A stretch of 64,000 nucleotides of DNA from Spodoptera frugiperda. Its lineage: Eukaryota; Arthropoda; Insecta; Lepidoptera; Noctuidae. Where the stretch lies: assembly GCF_023101765.2 (NCBI RefSeq), contig NC_064231.1, positions 7,578,501 to 7,642,500 of the forward strand, in the 5' to 3' direction. Below the pieces are notes generated by a model. That model ran no database searches, had not been told where the DNA came from, and saw only the letters and a program-made list of their open reading frames with translations. Each line of letters opens with the position of its first letter. Position 1 is the stretch's first letter. The translations under genes were made by a program, and so were the position numbers. This document shows positions 9,697 to 23,086 of this stretch, piece after piece.

Positions 9697-11206
9697 TTTA
9701 ACAGACGTTTGAATTGGTCTTTTTAATTCATCAACATCATTACTTTGAACTAACTGTATGGAAGTTGTTATCAAAATGAAATTTCCATAAAAATTATAGC
9801 CTCATTAAACAACAATCAAATGAGAAAATCGTTTAGGTAGTATAAAAATGCATTACTCGTTAAAGATTCGTAAATTCAGTAATTTCTAGAAAAATGCTAT
9901 ACTATTATTGCTACTATTAATATAAAAAATACACTAACTACTATGATTCTCTTTCAGACATTTCTATTTATTTTGGAAGCTATTAAGCAAGCTGTTTACA
10001 TCCTTAGTCTGTGGCTTTCACCTATTTATCTAATTGAAATGAAATTATTTTGTTTTTAATTTCATTCATTAATTTATATTATTATGTTATTTCAGTTTCT
10101 GTATCGTAAATTATATTTTATAATGATTTTAGATCCTAAAAATGTATAATATTTTACAAGCAAAAACAGAAATAAAGTTATCTCTTAATACCTTTTTTTA
10201 TTTTCGGACTTACGAACCTTATCAATATTTGAAAAATAAAATAACTAAGAGAATTACTTATTCATTTTATGTATTTCATATACTAGTAATAATAACTGAT
10301 TGAATAAGAACTGATTGAATGTAAGATCTCCTAAACAATTATTCATTTGGATTATTACATACCAGTATAACAGATACATAAACCAACATGTGCCTGATAG
10401 ATACAACTAGCAATGCTGTCAGCCTTCTGGATATTTTTCCTATTGATGTCGATGCGGACGAATTTTTTTATGTTTTTTGAATTGCAGTTGGTAATTTTTA
10501 GTTTTCTTTTCCTGTTTTTAAGTTCTATGGTTTAATTGTAAATATTATATCATATATAAATCAAATTCAAAGAAAATATATATTAAGTACATAAAAAAAC
10601 TAGTAGAACTTTGATACAAAACAGTTCTTCAGGAGAGCAAGTTGCTCAAATAAAATTTTAGGCGTTTGCATACACCATCATACATATATCACGGTGCGGG
10701 TTACACCACTTATTGCAAAAAAAAACCATTGTCATTGTGAAATATTTATATGAAGTACATAATAAGCTAAGAAATGCAAAACAGTCGACTTTGGTGAAAA
10801 TTTAAAATACGGACCATAAAACAGATTTTGTTAAGTTAAGCGCCTGCGAATACAAGAAATAAATGATTGAATAGTTGCGAAAACGTAGATAATTTTACAT
10901 ACAGTTTTAATTTAAATAGACAGAGGTGATCTCAGGAAAGTGGTGGGGTTCGGTTGGATGTGGAAGACTAGGGGCATAGAAGAGAGTCATATACAGCAGC
11001 GAATCATAAACGCCTGACAACAATTTGTTAGCAATACGAGTAATACTGATAATTTCATAAACTTGTTCACCTAGCCCTAGAAAGACTGCATTAAAATGGA
11101 TATACTTACCTATTATTATTTAGCTCTGTTTGTTGTTAACATCACGATATTTACGTAAATCAAACCAAAAATAAAAAGCTCAACTCTGTCCTAATAAAAA
11201 AAAACT
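9697..11206. other. Intergenic AT-rich DNA with a possible retrotransposon scrap
   Basis: This is mostly featureless. Around 10920-11030 a GC-richer patch reads gtggtggggttcggttgga, then ggaagactagg, then tacagcagcgaatcataa. This resembles the 3' end of decayed RTE-like non-LTR retrotransposons, but the match is too short to name. No gene was seen. Confidence 0.35.
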
Positions 11207-11395
11207 TGACTGCTTTGCCCACTGAGCTGGACAACCAACTGCTGCGCAATGTGTCGCGGGTTCGATTCCCGCACGGAACAACTCTTTGAGTGATCTACGG
11301 ATTGTCGTTCCGGGTCTGGGTGTCATGTGTATATGAAATTGGATGTTTGTAAATGCGCCCACGACACAAGAGAAAATCTTAGTGTAGGGCAAAGT
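11207..11395 (+). repeat. tRNA-related SINE, copy 1
   Basis: The copy has an internal Pol III B-box, GGTTCGATTCC (11259-11269), after gctgcgcaatgtgtcgcg. It is followed by the family's conserved body (gatctacggattgtcgttcc, then gtgtcatgtgtatatg, then cgcccacgacaca) and an A-rich end. Two other copies are at 21333-21527 and 31484-31612. It is tRNA-derived, not a functional tRNA gene: no cloverleaf is recoverable around the B-box. Confidence 0.8.
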
Positions 11396-11804
11396 TTAAA
11401 AAATAAAAAATATTACCGAATAATTAAAAATAAAATGGGTGTCAAAGATACATACATACATACTTAAGTAGGTACAAAAACACAGCACGTAACACGCATA
11501 TACGTAACAGTTTATATGCATTTATGCAAAAGGAATTAATAGAACACAATAATAAAAGACAAGGACACCGTTTTATGGTCCAGTTGGTATTTTGTTGGTG
11601 GTCGTGGATATGTGATTTACTGTAGACTAACATTGAACCTGTCTTGCAGTTACACAATACATAGACGGACTATAATATCAATAGTCTATAAAATGTTTTA
11701 GAGATCCAAATTGATATTTCATAGGTACAAATGCAGCTGTCGTTGGCGTTATTTCTGAACCGATACGACCTTCAAACCTTCAAGAAAATAGAGTATTCGT
11801 TCTT

Positions 11805-11872
11805 AAAAGGCCGGCAATGCACCTGTGACGCCTCTGGGGTTGCGAGCGTCCATGAGCGGCGCTGATCGCTTC
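11805..11872 (-). repeat. Dispersed repeat family B, fragment
   Basis: Read in reverse, the fragment has the family's gatcagcgcc...atggac, gcgtcac and ccggccttt blocks (plus-strand text aaggccggcaatgc and gacgcctctggggtt). Six fuller copies are elsewhere in the window. Confidence 0.6.
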
Positions 11873-13352
11873 GTATTATATGTATTCCACAAAAAATACA
11901 ATGATTCATATATGTATACACACATTGACTGCTTTATTGACAGAATGACTGATGACGCGACGGCCGAGCATGGGAATTTTTTGGATTTCATTCTAAAATG
12001 ATTATTTTTAGTAATATTACTGAGTCTAAAATTGTATGGCAATAGGTTATATATTTATTATTTATAACTCATATAATATGAAGTGATCCCGAAAATTTGG
12101 TGGTAATTTCGAGAGAAAACATTTTCTCGATCGTCAATGAAGATGCTTTATAATTAACAAAATGACCTACAATCATATAACATGAAGCAATAAGTATAAA
12201 AAACAAAGTTGCCAAACCTCATCCTCTTGAATGAAAGTCAAATGTTTGAATTGAGCACGTTTTCGAAATAAATCACTCGATTACAATCCAAAGAAACGTT
12301 TCGCATATTTGAAATTCAAAGCCAAAGGTAAAAGTTGAATGGTGTGTTGAAAAGCAGGGGAAAATTATATATATACCAGTATACCTACATTATACATAGT
12401 GTACATATTATAAATCCTTTTCTACTTTAGTTCAACCATAACTCTTTTGAGGAAACGTTAGAGCTCTTTGCATACAATAGTGCCAAGTGTCAAGGACACG
12501 CCAAGTCGTAAATATTGAATGGCACCTTCAAATAACTTTTACTCATTGCTACTCTTTCTTTATCGAGGTATTATTTCGTCGACTACGAGTACGCAGTATG
12601 TAACATAATTATTGTAGTAGCTAGTATGACTGTATAATTGTATATGCGACTTTTTTTTATATTTCAAATACATTTTCCCCTACTAGGCATAATAATATAT
12701 AAACATAAAAAGAAGAAATTGCTGTCAGTGATAAGACCACTTTTGTGCCCATATCTTTATTCTTGTTTTGTATTATTTTTAATAATGGTGTACAATAAAG
12801 ACGAGTCTATCTATAAAGACTCGTTCGTATTCAATATAGATCCAAAATATATTATAACATTATAACCTGTATCATAATGACTTGATGCAACTCCAATTAT
12901 TTTCGAAATTTTCGAAATCAAAAGACAAGAAATGGTTGTCAGGTCATCGGAAAACCCAACAACCAACCGCATTAAAGTTATTTCCTTAAATTACTGTAAA
13001 CCTGTATACCGTACCGTATAATATATTGATGTATGGAGAGAAAGTATATAACAGGACATATGAAGGTACACCAACACTATTCAAGTTAGGTAAACTTTTT
13101 CATTTTGTCATTTTTATTCACAACTCGTACATAATGTACCCGTTTTGTGAACTTGGCTCTTTTTTATGTTATTTTGATGTATTTCTTATGCTGATTAATT
13201 GACATTGTAGTCGTTTTATTTTTGAGATTTTGAGTAAGAAAAAACTCAAGTTTTTGTAGTAAGATAAATTCGGTCATTGGTCTATTCCATTTTTGTGTCA
13301 TAGGTATGATTGAAAACCTAACGTAACCTAACCTAACCTTTTTTTCCTACTT
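11873..13352. other. Intergenic AT-rich DNA
   Basis: No gene or structure could be supported. A very short run of three CCTAA-like units near 13324-13340 resembles insect telomere repeat but is too short to mean anything. Confidence 0.45.
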
Positions 13353-13510
13353 ATATTATAAATGCGAAAGTATAGTATATTGGTTTGGTTATTTGTTATT
13401 CGTTCACGCCAAAACGGATCGAGATGAAATTTGGAACAGGGATAGATTATGGTATAGAATAACACACAAGCCACATTTCTACCACAGGTATTGCGAAGCT
13501 ACTAGTAAAT
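13353..13510 (+). repeat. Lepidopteran dispersed repeat family D, copy 1
   Basis: It begins with tattataaatgcgaaag and contains ccaaaacggatcgagatg, aaatttggaacaggga and a gcgaagct(a)ctagtaaa end. This layout recurs throughout moth genomes in non-autonomous elements. Related fragments in this window are near 31.6, 42.5, 52.9, 54.9 and 61.0 kb. Confidence 0.65.
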
Positions 13511-16500
13511 AGAATTTAGTTTCTCTGTAAACGTTTCTGAACCTTATATATGTGTTTTAAATTCTTATTTACTAAGAACTTCAATATAAACTTGAATTAA
13601 ATGATAAATCCCTTTTTTATACAATTACTAATATCTAGCTAGTGTTTGCACATTTGGTATGAATCATTACGTAAATTCCTTGGACATGACATACATACCT
13701 ATAAAAACAGTCCTATATAATTGCACTGCCTTATATAGCTAGTGTTGGATCCTGTATTACGTGATATTTGTCAAAATCATTAGTTTTAACAATACACGAC
13801 TTACATTTATCGTATGCCGTCATCATGAGGTAACTACATATATACATGCACATGTAGGTACATACCTACTGAAGAAATATAATAATAATTCATTAACATA
13901 ATTAAGTTTACATTCATTGTATTCTAAATGAGGAAATGTTGTTTCTTAATATAAAGTTAGGTCGTAATTGCAGTTTCTTATTTTGTTAAGATGATCTGTT
14001 AAAAACACCTTTATTACAACGCGAATAAAGGTGCAACTGAAATAAAATTCTACACAAAATGATGACTCAATATTTTATCTTAAAATTAATCAAATATATC
14101 CTGAGATAAAATACAAATTATAATGGGTTAATAACCTTTATATTCTATATTAATTAATTAACACAAAATTGGTATGCGACTGGTTCTCTTGACCAAAACG
14201 GATCTCATTAAGGAATAACATTACAAGATTAATTGCTGGCGCATACTTTCCGAGTTCGAGTTTAAAATTTCTTTTGCATATTAATACGGAGACGGATTAA
14301 ATATACAAACAATTTAATTAGCATTATATAATACAATACCTATAAAACATTATAATATTTTTGACTATTGGACCCCGCGAATTTTGTTTCGCCTTGGATT
14401 TTTTTGTGCATCTTTGTTATTTATTTCGTACATAAGAAACTTATTTAACAAAATTACCGAATTGGGTTTAGCTATTCAAAAGATTTGCCATTAGCAACAC
14501 GGACAAAATTCTAGACATAGTGCTATTACTAAGAATCTCTTAAATTTGAAAATACACAACGCAACCTGGAAATCAATCCTAAACCGCTTGCTCGGCTGCC
14601 GCGTTTTCTACATGGCCTACAAAGCATTCAAACAAGATTTGTTGCTAAACAATTGTAACAAATGACATTACAATTGTGTTTATAATACATTGTTTTTATT
14701 TATCATTGTGTACGAAAAACATGATGATGCCTAACAAAAGCCTATTGAAAATCAATTCTGTAAATATTTAGCAACATGAAGGTCGTGTTCCTATTAGATG
14801 ACGTCTGAAAATCTTAAATACACAGTCAAAATTATTTTAAAAATGATGTAAAAGACATATGGTTATCTAGTGAACCTCTTAACGATCTCAAAAAAGGAAA
14901 AATATATTTTCAGGGGAATATTTTTCATTAATATCCATAGCTTGGATTTTGGTGGTCATTATTCTTATTATTCATTCATTCATTGGTCTTGGGTATGTGC
15001 GATGTTACATTATATGTAACGTGTGTGAGTTATTCTTAGAGAATTATGACATAGCCTAGACATAGTTTTACATTATAAGTACTATTCTTCTAAACTAAAC
15101 TAAAACTCTTTCGTGGAGCACACAATGCGGACAAAAACTAGTTTATTTTATGAAATAAAAAAAAATACAATAGCCCGGTTTTAATATTATTACGAGTATC
15201 ACTTAATTATCTCATTAATGCAAAGCCTGCTGGGTTTACAACAGAAACCGCTGCATTTTAATACATAATTACAATAATTTAGATAATTCTATTTGCCAAT
15301 CTGTCAATAAATCAATCTATTTATTGCTATTTATAAAAATAGGACACAAAAGCTAGATTGTTATGACATCGTTGTTTTGTGTTAATTTCCTTTTAAGGCA
15401 CATTTAATTTAGTTTTATGCACTTGTGTCAAAACTTTATAAAAACTTAATTAGTAATATGACATTAGTTACATAGGTAGGTAGTTATTTTTTCCCTAAAA
15501 AAAGTGTAGCAGTCGAACCAAAAAGTACTTAAATGCCAGCGATAAACATTTCAAATTAGCTTAGCAAAGCAAGTAAATGTAAGGAAATTGCAACTAGGTA
15601 CTTATCAACAAATCTGCACGTAAAGAGAAGTCCTTTCGCAAATTGCTTCTGTTAGAGGATTAAGATAACGTGAATTATTATGTCACTTTTCTCCTTAATT
15701 TTACAATTAAAATTGTTGTATTTATTGAAAAACATTTACTGTAAAACGGGGTAAATATAATTCGAAGGGTAAAATTAAAAGATACAGGCGAGAGGTGAAA
15801 AAATTTTTGGAAAATGTTCTAATATCTATTCACCCCATTCTTATTTCTATACACCCTTTGAATTCTATTCACAGTTACATAACTTTCTAGTGTCAAAATG
15901 TGGTCTCTTCTCTGTTAATTTGCCCAATGATCTTCCAGTCGAGTGCCGACCAATGAAGAATTCCATGATACCGCAATAAAACATCCATAAATTAATATTT
16001 TGATCTCATTCATTAATTCATCTTACACATTAATATTATTTCAATACATTAATGTCACATAAAATACCAAATCTTTCAATCAAAACCTGATTTAAATGAC
16101 AAAAAGTTTATAATCGTAGTTTGAAGTGATTGAGAATCATAGGTCAATTTTGCATAATCTTTGTACGTACGACCGTACGACCTCAATTTATTGCAAAAAC
16201 AGCACCGTTCATAATAATAATAATCATTGCCATGTACATATATTATTTATGATATTTTGGAATAATAATAAAAAATTAAATAGCATAAATTTTGCTAAAT
16301 ATGCAAGCAGACGCAATAGGTTGAAATTTTCATTTGACAAAAATTTTGTATCACATATTTGTTTTATACACATTTAAATAATATTACGTCATCATCGCCG
16401 CCATTACCGCATGCATCATAGGACTGCTTGTCCAAATTGTGAAGCATACGGAATTATTGAAAATGTCCAAAACCTTTTAGTAAGATGTCCGATACAAAAG

Positions 16501-17829
16501 AAAGAGAGAAATATTAATTAAATATAAATGCAGCAGAGGTAAGTGCTATTTAGTCTATTCTGTCCTAACCACGCAGTGTCAGTGACAATTTTGTTAGTTC
16601 GTATATAGTTTGGATAGATCATAATATTTCTCGCTATTTCAGACTTCTTGACTTTTCTTGATTCTTTAAAATAAAAAAAACGAAGAAGCAAAAAAAATAC
16701 GAATACCAAAAGTGAAAAATCTTCTTCCATCTTACAATATTCTCATTATGTAATTTCTATTGATTAAGTCAACCCAAATAAAATTTTAATTTAATAATAA
16801 TATGTTGTATTATTTTACGTACATTAAGTAATAAGTAATGGTTAAATGCAAATTAAATTTCCTAAAATGTCTTAAATTATTAAAAGGTATAAATAAATTC
16901 ACTTTGAGTAATGTTGCCGTTGTTTTTATCGCAAGGGCTTTTAAAGTGAAAGAGATTAGTGGCACGTAACAAAATACATTTGAATTTGGGTCTGTCCTTA
17001 GAAAGTCGATATCATTCGTTTTTGTATGTAAGTATTTATATATTTTTATTTAGAGATACAGCTTTGCAACATTTGTTTCATACAATGCCGTATTATCCCT
17101 AAGCGAGTATATAGGGCGCCTGGTTGCAGAGGAGTACCGCGAGGCACTTTAACCCAACTACAAATAGAGTGACGGCGGCAGTAAAAAATAGATGCGTCTA
17201 TGAGGTGCTTACCAGATGCCAGGGTGTTCTCTATATTTAACGCGCTTCTGATTTCATTAGTCATAAATAATAGTGTGAGATTGTCTTACACTATGTTCGA
17301 TTCCAGGCTCGTGATCGTGAGAAATATCTAATACCCAATAATTTTTTACCAAATTAGCCAATTGACTCAGAGATCGCTTGCTTAGAAGTCAGGCTTGTGA
17401 TCACTCTACAAATGAGAAGTTATTCTTATCAATATTTTTTCAGGAAGATTCTCTCATCATCATTAATATCAATTAGGTATACATAATTAATTAAATCTGT
17501 CGGTGATTTGCTAAAGATTTGTTTCAAAATATTAAAAAAAAATATTGCAACTGCAGCCGTAATGTCATATTGAAATCTTGAACTATATTAAAATATTTTA
17601 TTAATGTTAACGCTCTATGTTGACCTTCTGTTTGATCGATATGTTTTGAAATCTATGATAAATATTATAATAATCAAAATGTCGTAAATCAGTGGTGATT
17701 AAATTAGAACCATTCAAAATTGAAGTCAATGAACAAATTACTTGTAGATGAATTTCCTGTGATAAACTGCAACAGAACTTTAAAATGGTTCAAATAAAAT
17801 TTATAATAGAGCTTTAATTAATGTAATGT
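13511..17829. other. Intergenic DNA, no gene seen
   Basis: This is long AT-rich DNA. A short block near 14490-14545 (gacaaaattctagacatag, then tgctattactaagaa) is similar to 44870-44930 and is probably an old repeat pair. A GC-richer patch at 17080-17240 has a 72-codon minus frame with no recognisable motif; I treat it as an unidentified repeat fragment. Confidence 0.4.
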
Positions 17830-17878
17830 AATCTTTATTAAGGAACATACGATTAATCTATGTTCTTTAATAAAGATT
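17830..17878. repeat. 20-bp hairpin with 9-base loop
   Basis: The arms are 17830-17849 and 17859-17878. All 20 positions pair if one G-U wobble is allowed, around the loop cgattaatc. The stem is AT-rich and isolated, with no gene nearby, so it may be a MITE remnant or a small-RNA hairpin. Confidence 0.65.
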
Positions 17879-18039
17879 TAAAAATCATGTTAAAGAAAGT
17901 AGGTACACAAATCCCTAAAAATATGTAATCAAGTTTTTTTAGGAATATTTTAGCGTACGAAAATACATTTCAAACAACTGTGCGTGTCTATTCTCCGCCA
18001 AACGGAGTCAATTTCCGCTGGCTCCTACTTTCCGAAATG

Positions 18040-18649
18040 TATCTGTTCCAGTATCGGATCATCTAGAGCTTCTTGGCGTAACTCTATCGCCAACGCTAAA
18101 CTTCGGCTCATATATAGAGTATCTGGCTGGTAGGAAATTGGGTATCCTCTCGAAGGTGAATCTTCACACCAGAACAACTGCTGAGCCTGTCAGGTTCGGT
18201 CATGTATGGAGACTGTTCTATTTAAATGCCAGCATCGAACACATGAAAGGCGTGCCAAGAAGCTCATCAACGATGATGCGCTTGTGGAGGCCCGGCTTCA
18301 AAGCCTTCCAGTCGCAAGCCTTTCCGTTTTTTACCGGATACATTTCGGAGAGTGTATTGCACAACTTGATATTCCATCATCGAACCACAAGACAATCGGC
18401 GCGTCACCGATTCATGGTGGATATCCCACCCACACGCACGAAGCGCTTCGCTTCAAGCTTCCTGCGAAAAGTGGAACTCCTTAGTCTGTGTTTCCTGATG
18501 GGTATAACCTGGGTGTCTTCAAAGCCCGAGTGAATAGGTTGCTAATGGGCAGACGTGCTCCATCGTAGGCCACATCATCACTTACCATCAGAGTGAGATA
18601 GCGGCCAAACGTCGTCCCATTTAACAATAAAAAAAAAAAAAAAAAAAAA
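18040..18649 (+). pseudogene. Decayed non-LTR retrotransposon 3' end with poly(A) tail
   Basis: Pieces of the C-terminal part of a Jockey/CR1-type ORF2 protein appear in succession in different frames: ERRAKKLINDD and ASLSVFYRIHFGEC in one, HRTTRQSARHRF and FASSFL in another, and VFKARVNRLLMGRRAPS in a third, ending at TAG near 18566-18568. A ~60-base 3' UTR and an A-run (18629-18649) follow. The 5' end is truncated, and at least two frameshifts and a deletion kill the frame. Two overlapping short open frames here are pieces of this element, not independent genes. Confidence 0.82.
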
Positions 18650-20043
18650 CTCTAAATATCTACATAATGTGCTATCTGGGCTTTACTAACCATACTTTAC
18701 CGACCAAATTTTTAAGTTTAAATAACAGGAAAGTCTTTATACAATTAATACCTATTTAAAAGTACAACAAAGACTTTATTTAACGGTGATTGAGTAACAA
18801 ACTACTTATTAGATAACAGTAGAAGACTAAAAGAATTACAAATTATTTGGAACCACTAACTACCTAACGTTATTTCCAAATTTTCATTAAGTCGTTGCAC
18901 GTGCAACTTAGCACCTACTTACTTCAATTGACGCGTTGAAATGCGTCACTAGTAGGTAAATAAACAACAATCATGTAAACACATTTTTTAGATAAAGTAC
19001 AGCGCTAACAAATTTTAAATTGTAAAGAAAACAGTGCACATGATTCCCGTTACAAAAATGCAATTTCCTCAAGTGGTCACGTAATCTTTATAAGGTTTAT
19101 GTGAAATTTGATAACATTTGATTTTATCTTTTTTGTTTTACCTGGTGTAAGTAGCTTACCTTGTTTAGGGTTGTCGAAAATTCCAGGTAGTATCTTAGGG
19201 ACCATTAAATAACAAATGACAAGTGATTACGATAACTGGAGGCGATAAACACTTTCATGTGTAGTCGATATAAAGCATATTATCGACACTTTTTTCGATA
19301 CTCGTAAATATTAAAAGTGGATGTACAATGTCCATTTATCAGTAAGTTAATCAGGAAACAACTATTTATTTTTCCTCTATGGCTTCAGTTTTTATTACTT
19401 ATTATTAATCCATTTAGCACAAATCTATTTATAGACGAAAATTCTAATCAGAATGACATAAATAGGGACTAACCGCAACCAATCAAGGATGTCCATATTT
19501 AGTCATTTTGGTTATTCACGTAAGCTGAAGATGAAACATCACATAGACATCTGCTTATGTTTCCTGGGATTGAATTTTGAACTCAGCTATTTATGGTAAT
19601 CTATGCACTTTGTAGGTATGTGTACGTTCCCCGCCACTGCAAGTCTTACTTGGATTCGTTGCTATATTGAAAGGCATGTACCGAAGCCACACGCGTACTT
19701 GTACCACTTTACTCAACAGACTTTTGTCGCAACTAACCATTAGTCATATGAGAGGAACTATTGTCCAATTATTGGTTTTCCAGAAACAAAACATTAACAC
19801 ACGTATTACCAATGAATAGTCTTTACTTTCAATCCGCAAAACCATTTGAGAACGTATTGTTTCTTTGTTAAAGCGGGTACTTTGTTGGCCCGAGTTCTGT
19901 AACCGTAGCATCGGAGCGGATGCTGAGTCCATTCATATGTCGATCTATGTAATGGTCATCTAGAATTGGCTCTGTTTCAGCGCAAGCGGAGCTCGCCATA
20001 CGCTTATATGCGGCCAGCGGGCGCACACACCCGCCACTCTTTA
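18650..20043. other. Intergenic DNA and upstream region of CPR-A
   Basis: No gene was seen. The last ~90 bases (19960-20043) become GC-rich (gcgcaagcggagctcgcc, then gcggccagcgggcgcac) just before the TATA box, which is typical of a proximal promoter in this AT-rich genome. Confidence 0.45.
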
Positions 20044-20078
20044 TATATAAAGGAGATCTTGCGAAACCGTTAGCACAT
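20044..20078 (+). promoter_or_regulatory. TATA box and start region of CPR-A
   Basis: TATATAAA at 20044-20051 is followed 31-33 bases later by gcacattc, the likely transcription start. This gives a 5' UTR of about 65 bases before the ATG at 20140. Confidence 0.65.
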
Positions 20079-20139
20079 TCGGACTACAACCTGTCCAGGA
20101 AGTCACCTGCTTCTTTTGTCATCTGAGAAACGCGACAAG

Positions 20140-23039
20140 ATGCTGTTCATTCTGGTAATTATATACCGTGTTAAGTGCTCAAAGTGACGGAATAAGAATC
20201 AAACAGTGTCCACATTTCCATAGTAAATTGTGCTGATAAATTGAGTGTTTTGAACTGATGACCTGTGATTGCGTGTTGACAAAGTGTGTTGCAAATACCG
20301 GCGCTTGGCAAAGGAATGTTTAATTTTACCTAAAGTCGTTAGAGGTTTAGGTTCTGACCTTTTCTGTATCCGCGCCTTCTATGTTTATGCCTACTTCAAT
20401 GACGAAATCTTAAAGTGTACGTTTAATTCAAGAATTACTATGACAAGAATTACACATGCTAAGTGAATCTTAATTTATTTATCAAGATAAATATTCTTAA
20501 AACTTGGCATTTAAATAAATATTTATAAAAATGATGCGCTCTAATATTACATAAATATGTGAATTTTGACAGGATGTCTGTTAATTTTATTGAATCATAC
20601 GCAAGATCTTAAAATAGTCATTCTAGGCATCCTGATAAATATTTCTATGACTATCATAAAAATGCTTCTTTTTTGCACTCCACGACGTTTGTAGATTGTT
20701 TTATTGACTGATAATAATTTAAAGGTCATGTAATTAATTGCAATTTTTTATACTGAAGAAAAGAAATTGTCACAAGAACTTACATAACAACACTTGTATT
20801 ATATTAGAATAATCGGAGAAAATTTAACATCAAATGGAAGTATTTTGGCAAATTACTAGTTATAATAAATAACTACTAATTGGCAAATTTCTATAAATAC
20901 AAAATACTAATTTCAAACGCAAAAGTAATGTGTAACGCACTCGTAATCAGAACAGAAAACTAATGTGAACTTAAAACACATACATTTAGAGATCAAGGTC
21001 GAGGTTCTGTTCTTGTTATGGAATGGTTAATCGCAGGCAATTAAATTTCACTGAACAATCAGCCGGCGCCAATTAAGGAATCTTGTACAAAAGTCTTATC
21101 CAAAACTTTTACCGGTCGAAAACCTGGCGATGTTATCATTGAATTAATTAAGAACGCACGAAGATCCCAAAAAACGTGTTCCGTGGGACACGATTGTAAT
21201 TGCTAATTATGTAAACATGCTTTGATTTAAGCCAGTAAAATGTATCAGTGTGGGAGTAAAAAGGATGGGTTGCATCATTCTCTAAATTTTCAAAAAAAGG
21301 ATCCCCAACCTATTTATCAAGTGTGGGGATTATGGCGCGGTGGCTGGGCAACTGGCTGCAGTGCAATGTGTAGCGGGTTCGATTCCCGCACGGAGCAATC
21401 TAAATCAAATCTTTGTGTGATCCACAAATTGTTGTTTCGGGTCTTGGTGTCATGTGCATGTGAAATTGTATGTTTGCAAACGCACCCACGACACAGGAGA
21501 AAATCCAAATGTGGGGCAACGTCTTTTTAAAAAATAAAATAAAATACTAAAAGTCTTACGGCTAATGATAATGTTGTTAATGAAATATATTGATTTTTTA
21601 CAGTGTGTGGTGTCTACGTTGCTGATGCAAACGATTGGGGCGAGTCCTGCAGTTGACAATCAAAACAGAGCTCAAATCATCCGATATGATATCGAAACAG
21701 CGAACCTGCCAAACTCCTATAGATTTCAGTAAGTATTTATTTTAATGCTTTTTTGTTTCTCAAAAAACTCATGTGATTTGTCACACGGTATAACCTTGAG
21801 ACCTGGCTAATGAACATAAACAAAAAATATAGGTGTGTTAAGTTGTGTTATTGTGTATACGAGTATTACCTATCGAAACTATTTTTGTTATAAAACTTAG
21901 ACTTTCCAAATATTTTCGAATAGTTAGTGATAATAAAATATTTATCTCGAATAGCCTAGCTTCACTGACGGACAAACTAACAGACTATTATTTATTCCTT
22001 TATTTGTTATAGAAAGGTGAGGTAATCGTATAATAATCTAATCGAAGAGTACATAGGTACATTTACATAATATACTAAATTGTTTCATAGAAGTACATAG
22101 AAAAATATAAGAACATACGTATCAAATCATCAACCACAGACATTAAATACAAACACTATAAATAAAAACAAAATATGCTTTATAAAAAAATTAAAAAACC
22201 CCCGACAAAAAACTTAATTTCCCTTTAAAAAGTAAAAAAATAATAAAAAAACTTAATCTTAAAGTACCTAAGAATGTACTAATAATTCTAAAAAATTACG
22301 TCGCGGTGGGGTCCGTTCCTAATTATTTCTTAGAATTATTCTATTATATTCTAAAATAGAAATATAGCGGCGCGGGCGGCGGTGTACAGTCCATATGAAT
22401 GCGGTCCCCCAACGAGACGTATTTTTTTAGAATTATTAGTACATTCTTAGGTACTTTAAGATTAAGTTTCTTTTATTATTTTTTTACTTTTTAAAGGGAA
22501 ATTAAGTTTTTTGTGGGGGTTTTTTAAATTTTTAATTTAATTTTTTATTTTATACTTTTTATAGGTAGGTTAGGTTAAGTTAGGCTTAGTATATTACATA
22601 TACTTACTATAATTTCGATTCTTGTTAAGGTAAAGATTACATTCGAGGTCAAGCTCGTTCGCTTTTATTTTTTTTTTTTTTGACTTATTAATTACTAATT
22701 TTTGTTTCTACATATAAGTAGGCTAAAGATTACATTGGTGCAAGATTTTTTGTTTATAATAAAACGTTAAATTAAAATTTTAATTTTTATTTAATTTTTT
22801 ATTTATGTTAATAAGAAAAAATAATATCTTTCAATATCTTCTTTCATTGCGGTTTAATTTGAGACCCCATCCCAGTATATTTGCAGACCTTCGGCTAATC
22901 TCCCCACTTTCACCGCCCATAACTTTAAAACGGCTTAACCGATTTTCCTCAAACATGTCTAAGAACACTCGCATGTAAGTCCCCTTTCATACGAAAAACT
23001 AAATTGAAATCACTGCATCCGTTTGGGAGTTACGATGCC

Positions 23040-23086
<47 letters not shown>

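Noticed and set aside
11259..11269. tRNA gene suggested by the GGTTCGATTCC B-box
   Set aside because: The B-box is followed by a ~130-base conserved tail that recurs in two other copies, and no cloverleaf stems form, so it is a SINE.
13324..13340. Interstitial telomere repeat (CCTAA units), also near 22565-22585
   Set aside because: Only about three units; such short runs are common inside moth repeats.
18138..18533. Two overlapping plus-strand open frames as novel genes
   Set aside because: Both are out-of-frame pieces of one decayed non-LTR retrotransposon protein with a poly(A) tail right after.
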